Shown piece after piece: positions 24,234 through 33,920 of a DNA stretch of 64,000 bases. The notes under the pieces were generated by a model that saw only the letters and a list, made by a program, of their open reading frames with translations, made no database searches and was not told the DNA's origin. This DNA comes from Rotaria macrura. Taxonomy: Eukaryota; Rotifera; Eurotatoria; Philodinida; Philodinidae. Within the stretch, counting starts at the first letter, position 1, and the number at the start of each line of letters is the position of its first letter. Position numbers and translations under genes: made by a program. The stretch spans positions 29,615 to 93,614 of the forward strand of contig OENT01000602.1 of NCBI GenBank assembly GCA_900239685.1, written 5' to 3'.

Positions 24234-24354
24234 TCAAGGGGGAAACAGCTGATTTCTGATTTCTTGGTTCTTTTAATTTTTTAATTTTTTTGATTTTTTT
24301 GATTTAAAATTGATTTAAAATCAAATAAATCAGCTGTTTCCCCCTTGAGTATAG
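24228..24354. mobile_element. 115-bp MITE with 6-bp target duplication
   Basis: The element spans 24234-24348. Its ends TCAAGGGGGAAACAGCTGAT and ATCAGCTGTTTCCCCCTTGA are perfect inverted repeats, pairing for at least 22 bp. It is flanked on both sides by GTATAG (24228-24233 and 24349-24354), read as a 6-bp target-site duplication. The interior is T-rich with repeated TTGATTT and has no coding capacity. Perfect ends and an intact duplication suggest recent movement by a transposase encoded elsewhere. The superfamily cannot be fixed from this copy. Confidence 0.8.
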
Positions 24355-25883
24355 TACTGATTAAGTTTTATCTAATAAACATATTACCATCATAGTTGAC
24401 GGTGCTCTTTGTCGCGAAGCGAATCCCATTGACCTAAGACATCTGTGGTATTAGCCGTGTTTGTGGATTCGAGTGCTGCAAGTGTCATATCTTTTTGATC
24501 ATGCACACAAAATCATCATGACACTATTTATCTCATAGTTCTACTTATATAGATACCAACTGCATCCTCATGTCTACAACTTACGTTGTATTCAAAGCGG
24601 GTGAATAAATCTAGGTGCATAATGTTTTTTCGAATAAGCTGTTATACTCATCCGCTTCAATTTCTTCAAAATTGTTGACATTGCTTTGAACTTTCAAAAT
24701 CATTGTTTACCTCTATTACACCACTTCAACTGAAGCTAAGCTGCAAAGTAGGAGATTTATTTTCATTCGAATTGGTAATCAAATAGACTACTCAGGAGAT
24801 TAGAAAGTTTTCGGAGCAGAATATGAGTTATCGAATAACTTAGTCTTTTTTGAAGGCAGCTGTATTCGGTTTCGTATCAAGTTATCTTAGTATCGCTTTT
24901 GTATGCACCAAGTACAGCTCGATGAGCGCTCTAAGACACTGAATATTGAAGGACTGATTTTTCTAGTAAAAATAAATAATAAGCGAACGGATAAAGTATC
25001 GGATTATATACAAAAATCATAACTAATAATACAGACCTATTTTCATCAGTCATATAATCATTATCAAATCCTTGTTAATTTCTACAAGTTTATTCTCAAT
25101 TGCATCGAAACTTGGTTTTTCGGATTTGAATAGCCCTCAGGTATCGATAGACGTTTTTTTAATTACATATCTACAACGACTTCTTGCATAGCAATTGTAG
25201 GAAAGCTACTGATTTCTTTTTTTATCATACAGTTGATATAAAAGAAATGAAGCAGACTACGGCAACTGAGGGTCTCGGCATAGAAAAAATTGAAACAACT
25301 ATCAAAAGTTGTACACCATCGCTCTTATAGAATAGAGCCCTGCAGGTTACGACTTTTTTCACCGTAAACGTAATCTACTCAATAACTTCGTAACCTTGTC
25401 CTACCATAACATAAAGGCTTCATAATCTTATCCTGTCCCGTCACAGATTTTTCATTTTATACCCTATCATACTCTTATAGTTTCAAGTTTAAGGAAAATT
25501 CTTCATGAAGTTTTTCTTCAGTATGCTTCAGCCAGACCTCGGGATCGAACCATTGCATACCATGCAACGTTCAAAACAAATAATTTTCCCCATCCCATCT
25601 CATCGATCCATGTTTTGTCCTAACACATACCATGGAATGGGATTGCCCCATCTTATATGAAACTTCAATTTCTGGATATTTTATTGGTTTCCGGCTAGAA
25701 TCAAATATAAAATTCGAAGTATTTCGAAAGTTTCTTAAAAATAAAATATCATTAACAACATTACTGCTTAAACTGTGTCTTCTTTTTGAAAAAGAAGATG
25801 GCGGAAATGTATATTAAGTTCAGCTATGTAAAAGTTTTATCTTTGTAAACTCATCCTTAATTTTATCCATGTATGTTTTTAGT

Positions 25884-25942
25884 AACCATACCCTAACCTG
25901 TCCTGTAGTTTAGGATAGGACAGGTTAGGGTAGGGTATGGTT
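25884..25942. repeat. Near-perfect hairpin
   Basis: AACCATACCCTAACCTGTCC (from 25884) pairs with the reverse complement at 25917-25942. The right arm carries one extra GGGTA, so the arms differ by a 5-bp duplication. The spacer is about 12 bp. It may be the tips of a small element or a local inverted duplication. Confidence 0.7.
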
Positions 25943-26147
25943 TATCTGCAGGAGTCTATTATAGAATGACCATTTGCCACTAGGGATAGAAATCGAAACA
26001 TGTATTGAAATAATTCGTACTATTGATAGTAAATGGATAGCATTTCTTATAGAAACAAGCAACTTCATTAGAGGGTATTCAATTATTAACTATGGCAAGA
26101 TTCAGAAAAAAATGAAAGTTTACATTCCTGCTAACTAATATTCGAGN

Positions 26148-26520
26148 TGTCGAAATTAGGGACAAAACTAGGTTGGTGTCGAAATTAGGGGCAAAAAATA
26201 GCTTAGTGTCGAAATTAGGGACAAAAAATGGCTTGCTGTCGAAATTAGGGACATTTTGTTTTCATCGATTTTAGACCTCTCACTTTTAAGTTATCTCACT
26301 CTTTATAAACGAATTTGTTTGTCATGAACCTTTAGATTCTGGTAGATCTTGATATGCTCTACAAAATTGCTTCATGGACCTCTTCTCGTTTTCTGATGTA
26401 AAGGCGTAAAAAACGTGTTTGTTCTCAAAAGATTGTATTTTGCTTGAATTTTGCATACGTGTCGAAATTAGGGACAAAAAATGGCTTGCTGTCGAAATTA
26501 GGGAAAGTGCTCCTATTATC
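26148..26520 (+). repeat. 30-bp tandem repeat, split array (4 + 2 units)
   Basis: The core GTCGAAATTAGGGACAAAAA recurs at 26149, 26178, 26208 and 26238 (periods 29, 30, 30) and again at 26461 and 26491 (period 30). About 200 bp of unrelated sequence lies between the two groups. A relative of the core, TGTCGATAATAGGGACA, occurs at about 26698 in direct orientation, and at about 26509-26523 inverted. An unresolved base at 26147 marks the array edge. This is too few and too uniform to be CRISPR; it resembles subterminal repeats of a DNA transposon or a minisatellite. Confidence 0.75.
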
Positions 26521-28503
26521 GACAAAGCGAGGTGATCATCGTAGACCGCTAATTTCTCCGAGAAAACAGTGACGAAAAAAAGTCGTTCATATACCATTCG
26601 AAAGAGCAGACGTCAGGGATTATGCAAATATGAAAATATTTCAGCTCGTATATAAAATAGTTGTACACGGTCTTAGACAAGATAAGACAATTTTTTACTG
26701 TCGATAATAGGGACATTTACTCTAGGGTACTGTCTTCTCAAGAAAACGTCACTTCACCTGCTCAATCGATTGCCCGATCCCATGTTTCCTCGGTAGATTC
26801 TCGTACGAATAAATTCCTAGAAAAGAATTCGAAATTTTCGAATGAAAATCAACCGTTGCCTGCAGAAGCTGAAAGTCGTTCATTCTTAGTTTATTCACTG
26901 CACATAAGATTCTTTGAACATCCATGCCGATGCTTAACTATAGAACTCTATATAAACTAGTGCATTATTTTTCTTCCATAGCTCTTGTAATAGATGCCGA
27001 TGATAGGTATTCGTTCTCTTGTAGATCGTTTTGAACTCTACTAGACAATCATTAGTTTTCTTGAAATATACTGCTTAGCAATGAAGTCATGACAGCATCG
27101 CAGAAAAAATGGAAGTGGATCATTCTAGTGACGCTTCCTAGAGTACGAAGGATGCTACTATGGAAATATCTTCAGGATCTAATACAACTAGCCGAAGTGT
27201 ACTACAAAGAGGTAAAAGATGTAGTGATAAATTTTCCTAGTAGATTCAAATCTAATAATATTAGCACCAGAATCTAAGATATATTAAGTGGTTTTGAATC
27301 TTTTAATGATTCCTGATAAATAATAAATAGAGTAGGCAAAAATTAAATGAAAACGTTCATAAAATGCACATTCTGTGCATGTAAACCTATACAAATAATG
27401 AATAGAAAAATTAAAATATATAATGTTTAGCTATGTTGATGGTGAATATAGCAGGGCACGTCCAAGGATCAGCGCTCTCGTCTGGGGAAGTTTTAAAATT
27501 AGAAAGCGATAGAGAACGTTCCGGAAATCGGAAGTTTGCTATCAACAGAATATCAAACTTGTTGTAAACTACGAGAGGAGTGATATAAGACCCAATTTTT
27601 CTCCACACACATGTTAAAATAAAATTCCGTCGACGAATTTCATCCAAAACTTATATTTCTTTTACGTTTTTACATCTCATTTTTGTCTGAAAAATAGTCG
27701 GAAGGTTTTATGAGATTTTATTGTAAGAATAAAACTAATATATTGGAAACATAAGACAGCTTTTATGGTACTCATTTTATCAGAAAAGTAGACCAGTTTT
27801 ATCTTTATGGTTTGAAATGGTAAGCTATGAAACTTACCTCTGCAGACATTAAAGAAAATATGAAATTCCGAAACAAAATGAAATTCCGTAACGAGTGATA
27901 TTTTAAGCTTTTTTATTTGATGAAGGAAAAGTGGATCAGAAGCGACCTGATATTCTAGTTCTTAGCAGCTCAAAAACTTTTGAATGCAACATTCATTTGA
28001 ATTCTTCGTTCTTTCGTATAAAAATGATTTTCTCCTAGTCACTCCGAAAAAGATTACATTTTTTTGAAATTTCGTAACGGTTACTTTTTGTGATATGTCT
28101 CTGTTGCAGTAGAAGAGAAATGAATGAAATCTTTATTGGTGATCGATCTAAACAAGCTCTATTTCTGATAAAAATTTCCGAAAGTTTGCTTATATTATAA
28201 AGAAGTTACCAAGACTTCAATCTCAAAAACTGAAATTCCGCAAAGCATGGCCGTGCCGAGCAGATGCACATTTAAATGCCATAAACATCAGTTTTTCGAC
28301 ATTTAAACTCGAATGCATCTTGCCAAAGGCAATGGCGAATATAAAGCTACCGATTCATCGAGATATACTCGTTCTAAGCTGCGAGGTATATTTTGGGGAC
28401 CAATATCATTGGCAAGGTGAACATTGAGTCATAAAACTTCGGAATTACTATTCTGGAAATAATTTTATTTGAGATTGTTGCTGTTGTAGAATTAATACTC
28501 AAA

Positions 28504-29621
28504 ATGCTGGACTCAACTCAACAGGAGATAATCAACAACTTTCATTCTAAACCGTCTACTTTACCTGATAAAAACTTCTACGAGTCTACTCATCACCCGC
28601 AAGTGGTCTGTATTGATCTTAAGCGAGTAAGAGTTCTTATAAAAATTTTATCCCAAGTGAATCATACAAAATGCATGACAACTGCAAGAGATACGTGTGT
28701 ATGTTGATGTGACTGAGATTTTGCTGTTCACATTTGCTGCATTCATATTCCAATCCAGTTAGAAAAATGTTCATACCAACGTCATCATCTCTGTCACTTT
28801 CCCATTCATAATCTGTTAACTAGGATTCTTTATTCTAAAGAACGTTCTTCCTATCTTCGATGCATCATAGGTCTAACGGAGACTAACACACATTGATTTC
28901 TGTTGATTCAGTGGTCTAGATCTTTTATCATCATTTTTTTCTTTGTTACCTAGTGGTCCAATAATAGATTTGGTTTCTCAATTGTCGGTGGTAACGAGTA
29001 TTCAACCGTTGTCAGTGTCGCAGGAATAGCAAAAGTTGGCTGTGCCGCTTTTGATGGCCGTTTGAAGTGAGTCTCAATCTCATTGAACATAAGTCGATCT
29101 CATTCGTCTCTGAAGAATTAATGATATCATTCTAGATGTCAATCTTACTAGTTTTGTAAATATTAGCCATCGCCAAGCACTTTATGTATTAAAGAATGCT
29201 ACGAAACGCATAACTATGGTAAGTAAAAGTTATCTCATGCATGTCTTTCTGATAACAAAAGCCAATATTTGTGTTTGTTATTAGCATGTACAACGCTTAG
29301 TGCCCTACGAAACTCATCTATTCCAACAATCTCAAGCAAAAGATGTTTCAAGACGTCCAATTGTAGGTAACATACTTGATACGATGGACATTAGGTGCGT
29401 AGATGAATTTAAAATACAATGTTTTTGTATGAATGGAACCTGCTTCTTTTTAGTATTAGTGATTTTGTCCTTAGTGATATTCCTCGAGTAAGTTACTTTG
29501 ATCATTTTCAAAAGTTGTCAGATGAAATTACTTGTATTGATAAAAATCAATTGTATGTTAACCTATTCATATCTAGATGCGATACTTATCCTTACTCAGA
29601 ATACATCAACTGGTCATGTAG
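28504..29621 (+). CDS. Single-PDZ-domain protein, six predicted exons
   Basis: Predicted exons: 28504-28626, 28954-29066, 29116-29218, 29285-29394, 29454-29487 and 29577-29621. Introns of 327, 49, 66, 59 and 89 bp all have GT-AG ends and compatible phases, giving about 175 aa. Residues about 34-117 form a PDZ domain: VVCIDLKR, then RFGFSIVGGNEY (carboxylate-binding loop FGFSI), then AFDGRLK, then INDIILDVNLTSFVNISH with the alpha-2 histidine, then ALYVLKNATKRITMHV. Such domains bind C-terminal peptides of membrane proteins and scaffold them at the cortex. No other domain is visible, and the N-terminal 33 residues are polar. The last exon is uncertain: another reading of 29520-29640 is also open. 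The first intron is unusually long for this window and might hide another exon. Confidence 0.75.
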
Positions 29622-30464
29622 AATCGGGTAGCTAACGATATGCAAGCACGATGATGAATAAATAGCTAAAATACAATATTTCAAAGTGTCGTCTATTAAA
29701 AACTAGTTAACAACTAGTCATTTGACGGAGTGCAATCCTCCTAAACAATTTTATAGTGAATACGAAATATGTTTATCGACGATAAGAATTGATGTTCTTG
29801 TAGACTAGTAGCAGATGAACAGTCGAGAAGTAATTTAATTGAATAACTATTAGATGCAGTTTTTTCAGAATTCTGAAATGTAATTATAGAAAATTCGAAA
29901 TACTCTTAATAAAGCAAGTGTAAAGCATCATTTTGTACTAATTAGTTACAAAAGAACTCAAAGATTTTCAAGCACAAGAAAACACTAAAAGAGTTATGCG
30001 AAGTTTACAGGAACCTTGCAAGATCTTTCACAAAAATGATCAAAGGTTCCCATTCGATTTAGAACCAAGAAGATTATGGGTAGAGTATAATATGATCCCA
30101 AAAATTGTCAAGATTCTGTAAAAACGAGTGTAGGTCTGAATAAAAATTTCAAATTTAATCAACACATTCGTGAACAATATCTTATTAAATTAACCGCGGC
30201 TAGGAAAGTAAGACGAGTATTTAAGAATATTATTTAAATCTCAAGTACAATTGTTCGGTACATTTCATTTTACTTGTACTCGGAAGATACATTGTAAACG
30301 AATAATTTTCCAATAAAAACGTTGGAACGAATGTAAGTAATAAGCGTAATATTCAGAGTTGACTTCTATAGTTTTCTCAAGGGAGTTAATTAATTATGAT
30401 ATTGGAAAATTCAGTTAAAGCTATGCTTTACTGTTTGTAATTTAATAATTGCAAACAAAGTGGC
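29622..30464. other. Intergenic up to the assembly gap
   Basis: No gene recognised. Plus 29950-30120 contains short charged open stretches (such as LKELCEVYRNLARSFTKM) that could belong to a gene continuing into the gap, but no splice chain could be built. Confidence 0.4.
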
Positions 30465-30773
30465 NNNNNNNNNNNNNNNNNNNNNNNNNNNNNNNNNNNN
30501 NNNNNNNNNNNNNNNNNNNNNNNNNNNNNNNNNNNNNNNNNNNNNNNNNNNNNNNNNNNNNNNNNNNNNNNNNNNNNNNNNNNNNNNNNNNNNNNNNNNN
30601 NNNNNNNNNNNNNNNNNNNNNNNNNNNNNNNNNNNNNNNNNNNNNNNNNNNNNNNNNNNNNNNNNNNNNNNNNNNNNNNNNNNNNNNNNNNNNNNNNNNN
30701 NNNNNNNNNNNNNNNNNNNNNNNNNNNNNNNNNNNNNNNNNNNNNNNNNNNNNNNNNNNNNNNNNNNNNNNNN
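30465..30773. other. Assembly gap of 309 N
   Basis: Unresolved bases throughout. Frames drawn across it are meaningless. It removes the 5' part of the gene whose 3' end follows. Confidence 1.
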
Positions 30774-31125
30774 TGGACAGAAGAAAACGAGCCAAACCTC
30801 TACATTGGATCTACAATTTGGGGTGAATATCGAAAATGTTATGAAACATGGCAACTGTGTCAGAAATCTTCCTGATAAAGTGTTTGAGTTGTTGAATTGT
30901 GAAAATCAACGGGAGCAAAATAACTGTGTCAAAAGGGAGGATCTATCTGGAGCATACATTATTCATCGATGTATTGATTCACGCACTGGCGAACGAAAAG
31001 TTGTAATACTTCATATTGAAATCGATCCAATAACAAAGGAGGACGAAGAATTAGATGACCATACAATTACTACTCAGATCCATCATTATTTCTATTATCT
31101 TAAGATCATTTCAAGTGAAGAATAA
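30774..31125 (+). CDS. 3' end of an unknown gene, 5' part lost in gap
   Basis: From the gap edge an open frame of about 116 codons runs to a TAA at 31123-31125. It reads TLDLQFGVNIENVMKHGNCV, then EDLSGAYIIHRCIDSRTGE, KVVILHIEIDPITKEDEE and HHYFYYLKIISSEE. Composition is protein-like (alternating hydrophobic strands, acidic turns), and there is no membrane segment. The family is not recognised. The start, and whether the frame is intact upstream, cannot be judged because of the missing 309 bases. Confidence 0.5.
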
Positions 31126-32420
31126 CTATTTAAACAATACTAACTGTATGATTTTCGAACTGATTTGAGAGAATAAAATCGCATGAAGAATAACTTAAAA
31201 GAATGATAAATTCTACAAAGACAAGTATAGATATTGATAAAGTTGCTATTCTATAACATTAATTTTGACTCCTAGGAACTTCATGAATGTGATATAGCAC
31301 GTAGTTAACAACTACCTACACGTTTTCTAATAGCGCTAGGTTTATCAAGCTACGGGCAATGCTCTACAGTGTGAGTAATAGTAAAACAAAATGTGCACAT
31401 ACCGAGAAGAACGACAATATCCTAAGCTCGTTTAAAATCACAAAAAAAGAGAAAAAGGATGAATAAATTTCGTGTTTTTCGTTCAATGTACGTAATTGAG
31501 ATTGTAAAAGATCCCCGCTGATCTTATCTCCTTTTTTTTAACTTGCCTTAGTTCATTTAGACTTCTAACTAGGATATCCCAAAATCAATAAATCTATTCG
31601 TATTAGCAGACACGAATAAAGATTGTATTCACATAAAAGTGCGGATACCAACAGTTACTTGACGAACAAGTAAATATTTTACCTAACAGTTGGACATGCT
31701 AAGGCTAACCAGATTTCGAAATAATTTCCAACACTTATGATTATGCTAAGATTTGCAATCATGTAACCAAATGTTCAGTTTCGTTTTCCAAAGATAATGC
31801 TCTTAGAAACATCTAATTTCAGAACAATAAGTTGATTCAGATAGCATCCGAAAAGTCATGTCATTCTTCATAGTTTTATTGTCTTCTAATTCACAATTAT
31901 CGACGAAGAAGTGTTTTGAACACAAATTAGGCAACAGTATCTTCAAATTTCCTTTACCACGATGATAGATATGATTCGTGATACGTCACTGTCGGTTGTT
32001 TATCTTTGATCATCCGTCTGATACTATAATCATATAGTATTCTGGCCTACAGCATTTCTTTAGAATTAATATATGACTAGTCAGCATGTTTCAAAACGGT
32101 TGACTGTTTCTATGAACATATATTTACAAACCCATCGATGCAATCGTGAACTTATCTTGTATGATTTCATCGAAGGAACAGGATGATTGATAAAAAGTAT
32201 TATGAATGTGAGTGAGTATGCACTAAGCCTTTATTTCATGTACTCATTAATTTACCTTCGTCACATATGCACGCATTTGCATACATTAAAAACTAATACA
32301 CACAACCGCCTACTGCGTATTCACACACAAATTAATATATTTTGTTGAAGATGAATCCTAGTTGGTAGCATGAGAAAATAGCTAGAAAACGTTCCAATTA
32401 ATAATGTAGTACAATTTATG
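31126..32420. other. Intergenic, no gene recognised
   Basis: AT-rich with no frame of interest; it separates the gap gene from the acyl-CoA synthetase pseudogene. Confidence 0.5.
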
Positions 32421-33393
32421 TCAATTTTTCAACGCTCTGATCATGTCGTCGATGAGCAGGTACTTAGGTACTTTGCCTAATGGAGTTCGAGGAAAGTCAT
32501 CCACAAATTTAATGTACTTTGGTATTATGAATGAATTGAATTTGTCGCTGAGAAATATTTTTGAGTTCTTCAGCATCACATTTCATTCCAGGCTTGAGTG
32601 CAACAGATGCGCATACATTTTCGTCTAGGAGAGGATATGGAATGCCAAATACATAAACTTCGGCTACACTTGGATCCTTATAAGTGGTTCGCTCGATACT
32701 CAGTGGAGAGATATTTATGCCCTTTTGAATAATGATTTCCTTTTTCCTGTCAACAAAGAACAAATATCCGTCTTCATCCATGCTACCTATGTCACCTGTT
32801 CGAAGCCATTTACCATTATACAGAGTCTCTGCAGTTTGCTCTAGTTCATTATAGTAGCCACACATGATTGAATAACCACGAGCCCATATTTCTAGTTCAG
32901 ATCTGATAGACAGTGTTATCCCATCATTGTTAACAATTTTGAGTTCAATATGTGGCAGACACCGACCGAGTGATGTGTGTCGTCGCTCGCCATTGTGATC
33001 GACGTAGAGACCACTAGTCAGAAAATTTCCACTCTCGATTAAACCATATTCTTGCCCAATGTGACTGATGTGAAGCGCTGCTTCTATTATTCGCAAGAAG
33101 ACTGATTGCACAGTAGTTGCACCAACGCCAACAGATTTCAATGAACTCAAGTCACAGTTTTTCTGATCTGGACGAGCAAGAATGGAGCGTAAGACGACAG
33201 GACCAACAAACATACATGTACATTTTTCTTCATCGATAGCACGCATCGTGGTCTTCGGATTGTAGCTTGAAGCCGGTATGATGTCTTTGCAAAGATTCGT
33301 CGATAGCAGAAGACAACCCAAGACACCGGATGATATGTAGTGTATTGATAGATAGGAGAGCAACAAATCTTGAATGGATTTGGGATTAGTCAC
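32421..33393 (-). pseudogene. Acyl-CoA synthetase (ACSF2-like AMP-binding) pseudogene, 5'-truncated and frameshifted
   Basis: The minus frame 33393-32509 covers the C-terminal two thirds of an ANL-superfamily (AMP-binding) enzyme. Visible motifs are IGQEYGLIESGNF (normally YGxTE), GRCLPHIELKI, WLRTGDIGSMDEDGYLFFVD (TGD intact) and DRKKEIIIQKGINISP (normally KxxIxxGGxNIxP). About 200 N-terminal residues, including the Ser/Thr/Gly-rich ATP loop, are absent. Near 32570 one extra base shifts the frame; the true C-terminus continues in another frame as PKYIKFVDDFPRTPLGKVPK (with the catalytic-lysine region GK) and ends at 32421. Motif drift, truncation and frameshift together mark a dead copy. The break at the 5' side coincides with the start of a TTTGG-rich repeat. 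Order and motifs fit medium-chain acyl-CoA ligases such as ACSF2 best. Confidence 0.85.
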
Positions 33394-33920
33394 CGAATCT
33401 CTGAGATTTGGATTTGGTTTTGGTTTCGGGATTTGGGGTATGGTTAGAACTGAGTTCCTAACTGTGGATTTCTTCTAAATTTGGATCATAGGATTTTTTA
33501 TATTACTTTTTTCAGCTTAGATTTGGGATTCGGGATTGGTGATACGTTTGGAATTTGGGGTTTGGACTTGGACTTGGATTTGGGTTTGGGTCTTAGATTT
33601 GGATTTGGACTTGGGCTTTTTTTCTATCTAAAATCAGTCAAATTTTGTAGTCGTTCTACATTGAAACGAAACCTCAATCCCAAATGCAAATCCCAAATCC
33701 TACCCATAATGATACAGACCAAATCCCAAATCTAAGACCCAAATCAAAACCAAACCCAAATCTGTACCAAATCAAAACAGTTTTATATCAACCTCTAATA
33801 ATTGATACTCTTCTTTCCCTTCTGAGGCTTTATATTGAAAATTCTCATCAGATTTGGATAATTTAAGACCAAACCCAAATTCAAATCCAAATCTATTGGC
33901 ACTAAATCCCAAGGCATTGG
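33380..33920. repeat. Strand-switching TTTGGG / CCCAAA low-complexity block
   Basis: 33380-33620 is full of GATTTGG/TTTGGG/CTTGGA variants on the plus strand. 33670-33920 is full of the complement, CCCAAATC/CCAAATC. A short ordinary spacer lies between, so the block is an imperfect inverted repeat of a degenerate 6-7 bp satellite. Open frames across it are low-complexity artefacts. It abuts the truncation point of the acyl-CoA synthetase pseudogene. Confidence 0.8.

Larger units (their letters stand above)
24355..28503. other. Intergenic with hairpin and 30-bp tandem repeat
   Basis: No gene recognised outside the repeats listed separately. A minus-strand stretch at about 24400-24490 reads TLAALESTNTANTTDVLG and stops soon after; it has coding-like composition and may be an exon relic. 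Plus 26661-26960 (99 aa) and plus 27089-27277 lack motifs. Confidence 0.45.

Noticed and set aside
25535-25570. B-box-like GGTTCGATCCC on the minus strand
   Set aside because: No A box upstream and the T stem does not pair.
25884-25942. Telomere-like CCCTAA/TTAGGG in the hairpin
   Set aside because: Only one or two units, arranged as an inverted repeat, not a tandem array.
26148-26520. Possible CRISPR array
   Set aside because: Whole 30-bp units repeat head to tail without unique spacers, and the genome is eukaryotic.
30411-31125. Frames drawn across the N gap
   Set aside because: The 309 unresolved bases carry no coding information; only the part after 30773 was used.
33481-33866. Open frames rich in LGLGFG or NPNPN
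   Set aside because: They are translations of the TTTGGG/CCCAAA low-complexity repeat.
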